Source: VGKP01 sp964647695 (GTDB lineage: Archaea; Nanobdellota; Nanobdellia; Pacearchaeales; GW2011-AR1). Taken from it: a stretch of DNA of 64,000 nt. The stretch covers positions 1 to 64,000 of the forward strand of contig CAZYIS010000002.1 of NCBI GenBank assembly GCA_964647695.1, written 5' to 3'. This document shows positions 10,578-18,077 of this stretch, piece by piece. Position 1 is the first letter of the stretch; every line of letters begins with the position of its first letter. The position numbers and the translations under genes were made by a program. The notes under the pieces are model-generated. The model was not told where the DNA came from and made no database searches. It saw only the letters and a program-made list of their open reading frames with translations.

Positions 10578-10661
10578 TGTGGGTGCTAGGATTCGAACCT
10601 AGGAAGACACTAAGTCACATCGGCCTAAACGATGCCCGTTAGACCACTTCGGCACACCCAC
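10578..10661 (-). tRNA. tRNA-Leu (anticodon UAG)
   Basis: Read on the minus strand, the acceptor arms GTGGGTG/CACCCAC pair perfectly. The anticodon stem CATCG/CGATG holds the loop TTTAGGC with anticodon TAG. An extended variable arm marks a type II (Leu/Ser) tRNA, and the T arm contains GGTTCGAATCC. The discriminator base is A, as expected for leucine. It decodes CUA and, by wobble, other CUN codons. No intron is visible. Confidence 0.93.
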
Positions 10662-10714
10662 ACGCCTATAGGGATAATATTATGGTTTTAAATGTTTAGA
10701 TTGGAGTTTGAAGT

Positions 10715-11467
10715 TTAGATAATTCTTAATAATGGATGTGAAGAAATTCTTAGGGTGATTTTATCACCTTCTTTAACTTTAAATTCATGAATGGAATCTA
10801 TGGCTAGAACTGAGTTGCAGAGAGGATAGACATGGAATTCTTCTCCTTCATTGATGGTGGCTTCGGTAAGAGAGAATTTGCCTAGTTTACCTTTATAGGG
10901 TTCTCGGGTAATCATTTTAATGAATTTTGAATCTGCAGCAAAAGGAGTTCCTTTGGCTGATTTGAACCAGGCTGTGGAACCGGTCCCGGTGGAAAATATT
11001 AGACCGGATGAACGTTGTTCTTCTTCCTTGGATTTAAAAGAAATTTTATATTTTGAAATAAGATAGGCTTTTTCATTGGCAATGAAGACTTCATTCAGAG
11101 ATAAAATGTCCAGAGGTTTATCATTAATAAAAACTTCAATTCTTTCTAATTTTTCGGTTTTGAATTTGCCGTTTTTTATTTCATTAAGTTTAGTTCCTAG
11201 ATTAGCTACTGAGAGAGTGGTCAGTGCTCCTTCGCTTTTAGTTGGTGAGGAATTAACGGCCAGTAGGGGTTTTTCAGTTAGGTAATGGGATGCGGAAAGA
11301 ACAGTGCCATCGCCTCCAAGGGCAATTACTAGATCTATATCTTTAAGGTCTTTTTTTTCAAGGTTATTTTTCCAGGCGTAGATGGGACTAAAATGTTTTT
11401 CAATCAATCTACAGGAATCGGATTCAATGGCTCCTTCAGGATGTTTACAGACAACGAGGGTTTTCAT
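10715..11467 (-). CDS. nadK: NAD kinase
   Basis: This 250-residue protein matches the NAD kinase (PpnK) family, which phosphorylates NAD to NADP in the cytoplasm. The GGDGT ATP-binding motif is at residues 51-55. A later NE pair and the STGTGSTAW segment match the conserved NAD-binding parts of the family, and the length is normal. A TATA-like box centred near 11494 lies about 27 nt upstream of the ATG, suggesting its own promoter. It is transcribed away from the sigma-like gene. The assignment is firm. Confidence 0.87.
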   Translation of the reverse strand: MKTLVVCKHPEGAIESDSCRLIEKHFSPIYAWKNNLEKKDLKDIDLVIALGGDGTVLSASHYLTEKPLLAVNSSPTKSEGALTTLSVANLGTKLNEIKNGKFKTEKLERIEVFINDKPLDILSLNEVFIANEKAYLISKYKISFKSKEEEQRSSGLIFSTGTGSTAWFKSAKGTPFAADSKFIKMITREPYKGKLGKFSLTEATINEGEEFHVYPLCNSVLAIDSIHEFKVKEGDKITLRISSHPLLRII

Positions 11468-11525
11468 AGGATTAAAAAGAAATGAGATTATTTAAGGTTG
11501 ATTGATTTTTAATGGAAACCATAAT

Positions 11526-11535
11526 ATTTTTAAAT
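11526..11535 (+). promoter_or_regulatory. TATA box of the sigma-factor-like gene
   Basis: The sequence atttttaaat ends about 20 nt before the ATG at 11555 (centre to start about 25 nt). This is an archaeal TATA box with leaderless spacing, so the sigma-like gene itself appears to be read by the TBP/TFB machinery. Confidence 0.55.
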
Positions 11536-11554
11536 GCATTAAATACAAACTTTT

Positions 11555-12211
11555 ATGACCCTGTTTGATTCTTTTTATATAGGCGTAGATAGAACAAGTG
11601 AATTAACTGTAGAAGAAGAGAAAGCTTTTGTTAGGGAAAGGGATAAATTTCCAGTCAAAAGTGAACCTAGAGAGAGAATAGTGGATAATTTTTCCAATAG
11701 GTCTTTTTATCTATTGGAGCGGATGATGACTAGATATAATGGAAAATATTCTAGCGGTTTCTTATTGGATTTGGCTCATGAGTTTATGTTCACCCATAGA
11801 AAATGTTGTGATCATTTTAAGGCCGATGCGAGGTATTCTACATTTTTGTATAGAGCAACAAGTAATCATTTTTTAAATTCCCTCAGAAGATTAAATAGGG
11901 GTGAGTCCAGAGAAGAATCTTTGGATGAAGTACATCTTTCTGGCAAAGTTCATTATTTGGTGGATAATAGGGATGCTTTGAATTTGTCCTTACAATCGGA
12001 AAGAGCAGAATGTATTAATCGTAATTTTAAATTAGCATTGGAGCAGTTAAATCCCGATCAAAGAACAGCTTTTCTAATGAGCCTAGAAGATCTATCTTCT
12101 TCCGAAATTGCAGTTTTAACAAATACTTCTGAAGGAACGGTTAGAAGTAGACTATTCTATGCTAGAAAGATTTTACAGGCAAATATGGATTCAGGTCTAT
12201 TGGTCAAATAA
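11555..12211 (+). CDS. Sigma-70/ECF-like transcription factor (bacterial-type regions 2 and 4)
   Basis: This 218-residue protein has the layout of a bacterial ECF sigma factor. Residues about 40-113 resemble sigma region 2, with LLDLAHEFMFTHRK (70-83) at the region 2.2 position and STFLYRATSNHFLNSLRR (95-112) at regions 2.3-2.4. Residues about 158-210 resemble region 4: LNPDQRTAFLMSLEDLS followed by a helix-turn-helix ending in EGTVRSRLFYARKIL. A variable linker joins them, as in ECF proteins. In bacteria such proteins direct core RNA polymerase to promoters; archaea normally use TBP/TFB, so the partner here is unclear. It has an archaeal-style TATA promoter and converges on the TFB gene with 3 nt between the two stop codons. 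The family call is strong; the role in this cell is open. Confidence 0.8.
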   Translation: MTLFDSFYIGVDRTSELTVEEEKAFVRERDKFPVKSEPRERIVDNFSNRSFYLLERMMTRYNGKYSSGFLLDLAHEFMFTHRKCCDHFKADARYSTFLYRATSNHFLNSLRRLNRGESREESLDEVHLSGKVHYLVDNRDALNLSLQSERAECINRNFKLALEQLNPDQRTAFLMSLEDLSSSEIAVLTNTSEGTVRSRLFYARKILQANMDSGLLVK

Positions 12212-12214
12212 GAA

Positions 12215-13147
12215 TTATTTAGATGCTTTTTCTGCAGAGGCAGTGACTTTTGCTTTCAATTTGTCTTCTAGTTTAAGTTGATCTATTAATTCTTTGTAAC
12301 GATTTCTGATGGTGACTTCGGTTATGCCTGCTACATCAGCGACTTCTCTCTGGGTTTTCTTTTCATCATTCATTAGTGCTGCGACGTATAATGCTGCGGC
12401 TGCAACTCCTGCTGGTCCTCTTCCAGAGGTTAGTTCGGAAATATCTGCTTTCTTTAGAATTCTAAGAGCTTCATTCTGTGCTTTTGGAGATAGATGTAAA
12501 ATGGAAGAGAATCTGGAGATGTAATCTTTAGGTGAAGAAGGAGTAACTTTGATTTTTAATTTTCTAACAATGAATCTGTAGGTTCTTCCTATTTCTTTTC
12601 TTTCTACGTCGGATGCGGCTGCTATTTCATCTAGTGTTCTTGGAATGTTATAGGATCTGCAGGCAGCATAGATACAGGCAGCAATAACTGATTCCATGGA
12701 TCTTCCTCTTACTAAACCACGCTGAAGAACGAAGTTGTATACTCTTGAAGCTTCATCTCTTACTACGGATGGAAGATTAAGGAATGATGCGACTCTTCTA
12801 AGTTCAGCCATGGCCAATCTAAGATTTCTTTCGATGGAAGTGGATACACGCTCTTGCCATTTTTTAAGTCTAAGGAATTTTCTAGTGTTTCCTGCTTCTA
12901 GTTTGTAAATATCTGAGATTTCTCCAACGTTGGTGGTAAGACCTTTGTCGAATTTCTGTAGAGACATGGGTGCTCCGCCTCTTCCTTTCTTATCTGCCTT
13001 GTCAAATTGACCTCCGACGTCTTGGCCAGTGTCCACCATTTTTTCTTCAACGATAAGACCACAGTCATTGCAGATTATTTCACCTTTTTGATCATCATAG
13101 GTTAGATTTACGCTATTACACTCCGGGCATCTTTTAACATAACTCAT
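12215..13147 (-). CDS. tfb: Transcription initiation factor B (TFB)
   Basis: This 310-residue protein has the standard TFB layout: an N-terminal zinc ribbon (CPEC near residue 8 and CNDC near 27), a B-finger/linker, then two cyclin-like repeats (about 105-200 and 205-300). The repeat ends carry the TFIIB-like helix-turn-helix segments that contact DNA beside the TATA box. TFB bridges TBP-DNA and RNA polymerase. A box ctttataaacc centred about 27 nt upstream of the ATG provides the promoter. It is convergent with the sigma-like gene. The assignment is firm. Confidence 0.97.
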   Translation of the reverse strand: MSYVKRCPECNSVNLTYDDQKGEIICNDCGLIVEEKMVDTGQDVGGQFDKADKKGRGGAPMSLQKFDKGLTTNVGEISDIYKLEAGNTRKFLRLKKWQERVSTSIERNLRLAMAELRRVASFLNLPSVVRDEASRVYNFVLQRGLVRGRSMESVIAACIYAACRSYNIPRTLDEIAAASDVERKEIGRTYRFIVRKLKIKVTPSSPKDYISRFSSILHLSPKAQNEALRILKKADISELTSGRGPAGVAAAALYVAALMNDEKKTQREVADVAGITEVTIRNRYKELIDQLKLEDKLKAKVTASAEKASK

Positions 13148-13246
13148 TTTGTAGAATTTTCCTTTGTAGGGTTTATAAAGTTTACTGTTGATTAGTATTT
13201 AAACCTTTGCTTTTTTTAATAATTTATCGACGAGAAAAATAAATTC

Positions 13247-13615
13247 TTATTTCTTTTCAGGAACAAGGATAGCGTTAATGCAACCTTCCTGGGTTGGTCT
13301 GTTGGTTATTCTGGCTTTACCTAAACTTGTTTCAATGATTGCACCTTTCATTAATCTATTCTGTCTTGCGAAGAATTTGTTTTGAGGTGTTTCGGTAACG
13401 TTGGTTATTTGAGCTTTTTTTGCTTTTCCATTGATTACAATGTTTGCAGAATTTGCTCTAAGAGTTATAACTCTAGTATTTCCACCTTTAACTCTCATTA
13501 TTTTAGTTTTATTTTCTCCAAGCATGACGTGTCTTTCTTGACCTTGTCTTTCATAGAGTTTTTTCTTTCGATGAGCGTGGTATTTTCCACCGGATATTTT
13601 TCTTCCTTTATTCAT
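13247..13615 (-). CDS. rps8e: Small-subunit ribosomal protein S8e
   Basis: This 122-residue protein matches archaeal S8e, an archaeal/eukaryotic-specific component of the small ribosomal subunit. Seen features are the basic N-terminus (GRKISGGKYHAHRKKKL), the central RVKGGN(T/V)R core and the C-terminal segment with ITNRPTQEGCINA. Length is typical for archaeal S8e. A TATA-like box (tatttaaacc on the minus strand, about 28 nt upstream) supports its own promoter. Confidence 0.96.
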   Translation of the reverse strand: MNKGRKISGGKYHAHRKKKLYERQGQERHVMLGENKTKIMRVKGGNTRVITLRANSANIVINGKAKKAQITNVTETPQNKFFARQNRLMKGAIIETSLGKARITNRPTQEGCINAILVPEKK

Positions 13616-13732
13616 AAAATGATGTTGAGATTGAGGGTTTAAATAGCTTTTGTTGGATTGTTTTTTATTAAAATATTAAATTTATTTTTATAATTAAAAA
13701 TATTTTAGTTATTATGTTTTTTATTTACGATA

Positions 13733-13740
13733 TATTTATA
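13733..13740 (+). promoter_or_regulatory. TATA box of the LSm gene
   Basis: The box tatttata lies within a very AT-rich stretch and is centred 27 nt before the ATG at 13764, consistent with a leaderless start. Confidence 0.55.
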
Positions 13741-13763
13741 TATGCTAATTTGTCAGAGAAATT

Positions 13764-14009
13764 ATGGCTAATGGAATAGAAAGACCTTTGGACCTTTTGA
13801 ACGCTTCAAAGGGAAAAGAGGTATTAGTACAGTTGAAAGGAGATAAAGTGTTTGTAGGCACTCTTGCTGCATTTGATATACACATCAATGTAGTCCTAGA
13901 CAATGCCAAAGAAATGGAAGCTGGAAGTGTTAAGAAAAACATCGGCTTAACTTTCTTGAGAGGAGACACTATTATCTACATTTCACCTGCCTCAACTAAC
14001 TTAAAGTAA
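13764..14009 (+). CDS. Archaeal Sm-like (LSm) RNA-binding protein
   Basis: This 81-residue protein is a single Sm domain. Sm1 is seen as the region ending VLVQLKGDKVFVGTLAAFDIHINVVL, and Sm2 as FLRGDTIIYISP near the C-terminus. Archaeal LSm proteins form ring heptamers that bind U-rich RNA and take part in RNA processing. Length is normal. It has its own promoter and is a single-gene unit between S8e and ArgC. The assignment is firm; the RNA targets are not visible from sequence. Confidence 0.93.
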   Translation: MANGIERPLDLLNASKGKEVLVQLKGDKVFVGTLAAFDIHINVVLDNAKEMEAGSVKKNIGLTFLRGDTIIYISPASTNLK

Positions 14010-14109
14010 ATTATTGAATTTTTTGCAGCCTTTTGTCTGCTTTAGAACATTTTTCTAGTTTTAACACGAATTTAATTACAATAATCTTTAAATACAATTA
14101 ATTATCTAA

Positions 14110-14961
14110 ATGAAAATGGTAAATATTGGAGTTATAGGGCATACTGGAAGATTGGGAAAACCTTTGGTTGAACTTCTAACTCGTCACCCTGAGGCAAATA
14201 TTGTTTATACTGAAAGTAGAAAGGAAGGAGAAAGCGGAAATATAAATAACGCTGATTTTATTTTTCTTGCTCTTCCAAAAGGAGAATCTGAACCTTATTT
14301 AGCAAAATGTGAAGGTAAGAGAATAATAGATTTAAGTGAAGATCATAGAGACTCCAGTGGTTGGGTATATGGTTTAGCCGAATTGGAACGAGAAGAAATA
14401 AGGTCTGCTCAAAAGGTTGCTAATCCTGGTTGTTATGCTACCTCTATAATCTTAGGTTTATTACCTGTAAAGGGATGTGTACAAAAAGTTTCAATAGCTT
14501 CTACAAGTGGAATTTCTGGTGCAGGTATGGCTGTAAGTTCAGAAGATCAATTTTTAATTTACAAAGATGGAAATACACATTCTCATCTTAAAGAAATTCA
14601 AGCAGCACTTAAATATAATGAATTATCTCCTGGAGAAATATTATTTGTTCCACAAAGAATAGATACGGCCGATAGAGGAATCATTTCGACTATTTTTGCA
14701 AGTTATGATGGATTAAGACCTGCAAAGGAAGCATACAAATCATTCTATGAAGGAAATCCATTCGTTAAATTAGTAGATACTATAGAAACTAAAGCAGTTA
14801 ATAGAACAAATAATGTTCACATTAAGGTTCAACAATTTAGCGATAATAGATTAATAGTTCTTTCAACTTTAGATAATATCGTAAAAGGCGGTTCAGGTCA
14901 TGCTATTCAAAATTTTAACATTATGAATGGTTTTGATGAAACTCTTGGACTTTTAAATTAA
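14110..14961 (+). CDS. argC: N-acetyl-gamma-glutamyl-phosphate reductase-like (ArgC/LysY family)
   Basis: This 283-residue protein matches the ArgC/LysY NADPH-dependent semialdehyde dehydrogenase family. It has a Rossmann start (IGVIGHTGRLGKPLVELL), the catalytic cysteine C108 in NPGCYAT, and a later HSHLKEI segment at the usual active-site position. It is shorter than typical ArgC (about 340 residues). ArgC reduces N-acetylglutamyl phosphate in arginine synthesis; LysY acts on a LysW-bound substrate. No other arginine or lysine biosynthesis gene lies in the window, so the true substrate is uncertain. A second ATG at 14116 fits the TATA box (14087-14094) slightly better than the first. Confidence 0.82.
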   Translation: MKMVNIGVIGHTGRLGKPLVELLTRHPEANIVYTESRKEGESGNINNADFIFLALPKGESEPYLAKCEGKRIIDLSEDHRDSSGWVYGLAELEREEIRSAQKVANPGCYATSIILGLLPVKGCVQKVSIASTSGISGAGMAVSSEDQFLIYKDGNTHSHLKEIQAALKYNELSPGEILFVPQRIDTADRGIISTIFASYDGLRPAKEAYKSFYEGNPFVKLVDTIETKAVNRTNNVHIKVQQFSDNRLIVLSTLDNIVKGGSGHAIQNFNIMNGFDETLGLLN

Positions 14962-15010
14962 AATATCTTTTTTTGAAAAGGTTTAAAAGTTAAATAGGTT
15001 AAACTTGGAT

Positions 15011-15358
15011 ATGAGCAACGGGAAAGATTTTGGTCCGATATTTTATTTACACACTACTTTAGAACTCATAGAATGGTTTTTATTTTTACTTGTTGATTGG
15101 CAAATATTACTCTCTCTACTTATATTGCTTGAAATACAATATGCTGTTTTTGGAGGATGTGTTCTTGCTAGAGCAGAGTTTGGCAAGGGTAAAAATTATA
15201 CATTTACATGGTATTATCTAGTAAAGATATTTCCAAATCTAGATCCTAAAAAGACAACTTGGGTTTTAAGATATATAATTCCTATTTTAGTGTTGGTATT
15301 AGCAGTTTATATTCAGGTATTTACCGGATATGTTCCGGTGTTACACTTAATAAAATAA
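15011..15358 (+). CDS. Small membrane protein of unknown function
   Basis: About 115 residues. I chose the ATG at 15011 because a TATA-like box (tttaaaag) lies about 27 nt upstream. The protein has an amphipathic N-terminus and three predicted membrane segments (around residues 17-30, 32-50 and 85-108), with a Lys-rich loop between the second and third. No motif is recognised. It may form a small envelope unit with the next gene, which is also membrane-bound, but each has its own promoter-like sequence. Confidence 0.6.
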   Translation: MSNGKDFGPIFYLHTTLELIEWFLFLLVDWQILLSLLILLEIQYAVFGGCVLARAEFGKGKNYTFTWYYLVKIFPNLDPKKTTWVLRYIIPILVLVLAVYIQVFTGYVPVLHLIK

Positions 15359-15411
15359 ATAATTTTTAGTTTTTACGAAAGGATTAAAAAGTAATTAAGT
15401 TTAATCTTATT

Positions 15412-15738
15412 ATGGGTTGGAATGATTGGCCTGGCAGCATAAAATGGGGTATTAGTTTAGCATTAATTGCAGATGTGGCTATGTTTATTCCAATATTGCA
15501 GATAATTCCTTTCATTGTTCTTTATCCTCTGGGTTTGATATTTTCAAGTTTACAAATTGGAGACCTTTCGTTTTCTTATATATTGCCTGGTTTGTTTGCA
15601 ATAATTCTTGCCACTACGGTATTTTTTGCCATTGGTTTAATAATCGGATTCATATTAAATAGAAAAAATGTAGACCCAAATCCTCAGCAGGGTAATAATC
15701 CTTATCAATTAGCTTTGCAAAATAATCCTTATCAATAA
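15412..15738 (+). CDS. Small membrane protein with NPYQ repeat tail
   Basis: This 108-residue protein has about three hydrophobic segments (residues 12-30, 30-48 and 58-84). A hydrophilic tail follows, containing two copies of NNPYQ, the second at the very C-terminus. A TATA-like box (attaaaaag) lies about 25 nt upstream. No family is recognised. The tail could be a protein-binding tag, which is inference. It ends 7 nt before the stop of the convergent RNase Z gene. Confidence 0.55.
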   Translation: MGWNDWPGSIKWGISLALIADVAMFIPILQIIPFIVLYPLGLIFSSLQIGDLSFSYILPGLFAIILATTVFFAIGLIIGFILNRKNVDPNPQQGNNPYQLALQNNPYQ

Positions 15739-15745
15739 TTTTTAT

Positions 15746-16645
15746 TTACAATTCAATAGAATCTAGATCTTTGGCGACTTTGGTGTTTTTGAAAACCTTT
15801 TTGGCTTCGTTTTCTATGACCTTTAGATTATGTTCATATCTGGATGAGATGTGGGTTAGAATAAGAAATTGGGATTTGGATTTCTTGGCTATGGTGGCTG
15901 CATCTTTGGCAGTTAGATGTTCATACTCTTTTGCTTTTTCTTCATCTTGAGCAGAAAATGTGGATTCGGCTATTAGTAAATTCGAATCTTTGGCAAGGGC
16001 TATGGCCTTATCATTCATTTTAGTATCTAGAATGATGGTAATTTTCTTTCCTTTTTCTAGATAGGTAACGGATTTGGCTTTTATTTTCTTTCCATTGAAA
16101 GTAATATCTTTTCCAGCTTGTAGTTGACCTAGCAATGGATAGTTTGGAAGTTTTAGTTTCTTGATTTTACTTTTATTCAATCTCAGTTTATCTTTTATTA
16201 TCATGGAATAGGCTAGAGTCGTGGTGCCATGAACCATTTCTTCAGCTTTTATTAAAAAGTCTTTATTTTCTAGGACAATTCCGGAAGAGATTTCATGGAC
16301 TTCTAGCTTTATTTTAATATGCATTAAAAGTTCTTGAATTAGATTCATAAATTTAAGAGTTCCTCTGGGACCATAGATGTGAAGCGTTTTTTGATATTCG
16401 GACATGGCTAGGGTTTGGAGTAGTCCTGGAATTCCTAGAGTATGGTCTCCATGCCAATGGGTTATGAATATGCGTGTTAGTTTGCTGGGAGATAGTTTTG
16501 CTAATCTAAACTGTCTTTGGATTCCTTCTCCGCAGTCAAAAAGGATGTTTTCAGAATCATAATTAATTAAAATGCCCGTATGGTTTCTCTGTTCTGTTGG
16601 AATGGCATTGCCGGTTCCTAGGAAATCTAATGATATTTTGTTCAT
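15746..16645 (-). CDS. rnz: Ribonuclease Z
   Basis: This 299-residue metallo-beta-lactamase-fold protein matches tRNase Z, which removes 3' trailers from pre-tRNAs. The metal motif THWHGDH is at residues 62-68 (H63, H65, D67, H68), preceded by LFDCGEGIQRQ, which is typical of RNase Z. Later conserved parts include MVHGTTTLAYSM, LLIAESTF and LTHISSRY. Length is typical of the short, dimeric form. A TATA-like box lies about 27 nt upstream of the ATG. The assignment is firm. Confidence 0.93.
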   Translation of the reverse strand: MNKISLDFLGTGNAIPTEQRNHTGILINYDSENILFDCGEGIQRQFRLAKLSPSKLTRIFITHWHGDHTLGIPGLLQTLAMSEYQKTLHIYGPRGTLKFMNLIQELLMHIKIKLEVHEISSGIVLENKDFLIKAEEMVHGTTTLAYSMIIKDKLRLNKSKIKKLKLPNYPLLGQLQAGKDITFNGKKIKAKSVTYLEKGKKITIILDTKMNDKAIALAKDSNLLIAESTFSAQDEEKAKEYEHLTAKDAATIAKKSKSQFLILTHISSRYEHNLKVIENEAKKVFKNTKVAKDLDSIEL

Positions 16646-16690
16646 ACTTGAATAGATGAAATATTGTTTAAATAGGTTGCTAAGTTAAGA

Positions 16691-16698
16691 AGATTTAT
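16691..16698 (+). promoter_or_regulatory. TATA box that favours the ATG at 16723
   Basis: The box gatttata(a) starts 32 nt before the ATG at 16723 but only 17 nt before the ATG at 16708. The usual spacing in this window (25-28 nt, centre to start) favours 16723. Confidence 0.5.
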
Positions 16699-16722
16699 AA
16701 GATTGTAATGCCTTATTTTATT

Positions 16723-17037
16723 ATGAAAAGAAGAGTATTAAGTTTCTTTACGGTATTAATTATGCTAGCTTTAGTATTAAGTTTTATCCAATTTGTTAAT
16801 TTTGGAAATTTGAGTGGGTTTGCCATATGGAGTGATGTGGCTGGAAATTCAAAAATACCTAATATTTCTTTTGAAAATAGCTCAGGAGTGGTTTTTGGTC
16901 TGGCATTGTTAATTTTCGTGTTTATCTCTGCTTTGATATTAAGTAAACTTGAGAAACACAGGGAAAGAAACCATCTGCAACTAATAAGCGATAAACAACC
17001 ATTTACTAGAAAACTGATTCCCATAAGCTATGACTAA
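16723..17037 (+). CDS. Two-TM envelope protein with an LSGFAIW motif
   Basis: About 104 residues; an upstream in-frame ATG at 16708 exists, but the TATA position favours 16723. The protein begins MKRR and then has a hydrophobic segment (about residues 5-22), the motif NLSGFAIW, a short polar stretch and a second hydrophobic helix (about 50-70). A basic cytoplasmic tail ends it. The SGFAI motif beside a membrane helix matches ITGFAIF and LTGRVI in three other proteins here. No family is recognised. Confidence 0.5.
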   Translation: MKRRVLSFFTVLIMLALVLSFIQFVNFGNLSGFAIWSDVAGNSKIPNISFENSSGVVFGLALLIFVFISALILSKLEKHRERNHLQLISDKQPFTRKLIPISYD

Positions 17038-17084
17038 CCCGGAATAGACAAACTTTAAATAACTACTTTTTTTCCTAGATTTAA

Positions 17085-17159
17085 GCTCCCGTAGCTCAGC
17101 CTGGATAGAGCATTGGACTTCTAATCCAAGGGTCGCAGGTTCAAATCCTGTCGGGAGCG
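17085..17159 (+). tRNA. tRNA-Arg (anticodon UCU)
   Basis: Acceptor arms GCTCCCG/CGGGAGC pair fully, with discriminator G. The anticodon stem TTGGA/TCCAA encloses CTTCTAA, giving anticodon TCT, which reads AGA and probably AGG. These are the dominant arginine codons of this genome. The T arm GCAGG-TTCAAAT-CCTGT is normal. No intron. The next coding gene begins 27 nt downstream behind a Shine-Dalgarno-like motif. Confidence 0.95.
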
Positions 17160-17170
17160 CTTTTAAAAAA

Positions 17171-17175
17171 GAGGT
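17171..17175 (+). promoter_or_regulatory. Shine-Dalgarno-like motif of the phosphatase gene
   Basis: The motif gaggt ends 11 nt before the ATG at 17187 and lies only 12 nt after the tRNA-Arg gene. No TATA box fits between tRNA and ORF, so the ORF is probably read through from the tRNA promoter. Confidence 0.45.
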
Positions 17176-17186
17176 AAAATAATAAA

Positions 17187-17585
17187 ATGAAAATACTATT
17201 TATATGCAAATATAATAAATTGAGAAGTAAAATGGCTGAACATCTATTCAATCATTATAATAAGGATAAAAAGAACGAGGCTAAAAGTGCAGGTCTTAGA
17301 ATGGATATAGTATATCCTTATATGGTGGAAAGGGCAAAGAAACTGCTGGAACAAAGAGGTGTTAAATGTAGTGATGATCCTTCGGTTTTGGTTAACGATT
17401 ATTTAATTAAATGGGCTGATAAAATAGTAATCGTGGCTGATGATGTTTCTTCGGAATCTTTTCCAAAGGATAAGGTGGAAAGATGGGAAATAGAGGACGT
17501 TCCGGATGAAAATGCTAAGAAAATTTCTTTGAGAATGAATGAAATTGATGAGAAAGTTAAGGAATTAGTGGAAAAAATAAAGTAA
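17187..17585 (+). CDS. Low-molecular-weight protein tyrosine phosphatase family protein
   Basis: This 132-residue protein matches the LMW-PTP/arsenate reductase fold. The phosphate-binding CX5R loop is C7-KYNKL-R13 followed by S14, directly after the first beta strand (ILFI). The segment VERWEIEDVPDE fits the region carrying the general acid, although the usual DP pair is altered to DVPDE. It could dephosphorylate tyrosine in proteins, or serve in arsenate reduction if extra cysteines exist (C31-type residues are sparse, so this is less likely). It lies directly behind tRNA-Arg. Confidence 0.78.
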   Translation: MKILFICKYNKLRSKMAEHLFNHYNKDKKNEAKSAGLRMDIVYPYMVERAKKLLEQRGVKCSDDPSVLVNDYLIKWADKIVIVADDVSSESFPKDKVERWEIEDVPDENAKKISLRMNEIDEKVKELVEKIK

Positions 17586-17635
17586 TGTATTTTGTATATT
17601 GATAATCTTTTTAAGTACAGTTATCATCTTTTATT

Positions 17636-17914
17636 ATGCCCACAAAACCTTACTCTGCAAGTTTGATTGGAAATAATTTTAAATTAGTTGAAGAGAAAGT
17701 AGATGGTGGGACATATTATTATTTAGTTGGATTAATTCGTGCAAATACGGAATATTTTGTGGATGATAATCCTTCCCCCGGTTCAGCATCAACAGTTTTC
17801 AAAGTTCCGCTTACAATCGGTGCATATGAAGCATTTAAAGATGGATTGGAAAGGATACCTGGTAGTGGAATAGATGTTCTTGGTAATTTAGAAATCAGGT
17901 TTATTAGTCCATAG
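17636..17914 (+). CDS. Hypothetical small protein, 92 residues
   Basis: A short soluble protein without signal peptide or membrane helix; it starts MPTKPYS and is rich in beta-prone residues and Gly/Pro. A TATA-like box (ctttttaag) lies about 27 nt upstream of the ATG, supporting it as a real gene. No family is recognised and no neighbour suggests a role. Confidence 0.5.
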   Translation: MPTKPYSASLIGNNFKLVEEKVDGGTYYYLVGLIRANTEYFVDDNPSPGSASTVFKVPLTIGAYEAFKDGLERIPGSGIDVLGNLEIRFISP

Positions 17915-17997
17915 CAATCCTTAAATAACCTATATTTATCATATTCTTATCTGTGCAGAGATTGGGATAGAATTCTTATCTTTGTATTGATTAAAAT

Positions 17998-18070
17998 GCG
18001 CACGTGGCACAATGGTTACTGCGGTCGGCTGCAGCCCGACTTTTTCCAGGTTCAATTCCTGGCGTGCGCT
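17998..18070 (+). tRNA. tRNA-Cys (anticodon GCA)
   Basis: Acceptor arms GCGCACG/CGTGCGC pair perfectly, with discriminator U as required for cysteine identity. The anticodon stem GTCGG/CCGAC holds CTGCAGC with anticodon GCA. The T arm reads CCAGG-TTCAATT-CCTGG. No intron. Two genes of unusual type lie just downstream on the opposite strand. Confidence 0.95.
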
Positions 18071-18077
18071 TCTATTT

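Noticed and set aside
11555..12211. Bacterial contamination as the explanation for the sigma-like gene
   Set aside because: It lies between archaeal genes with archaeal promoters and no gap. A chimeric assembly cannot be fully excluded without reads.
17998..18070. tRNA-Cys as an att site of an integrated element
   Set aside because: No second copy of the tRNA 3' end and no integrase gene were found in the window.
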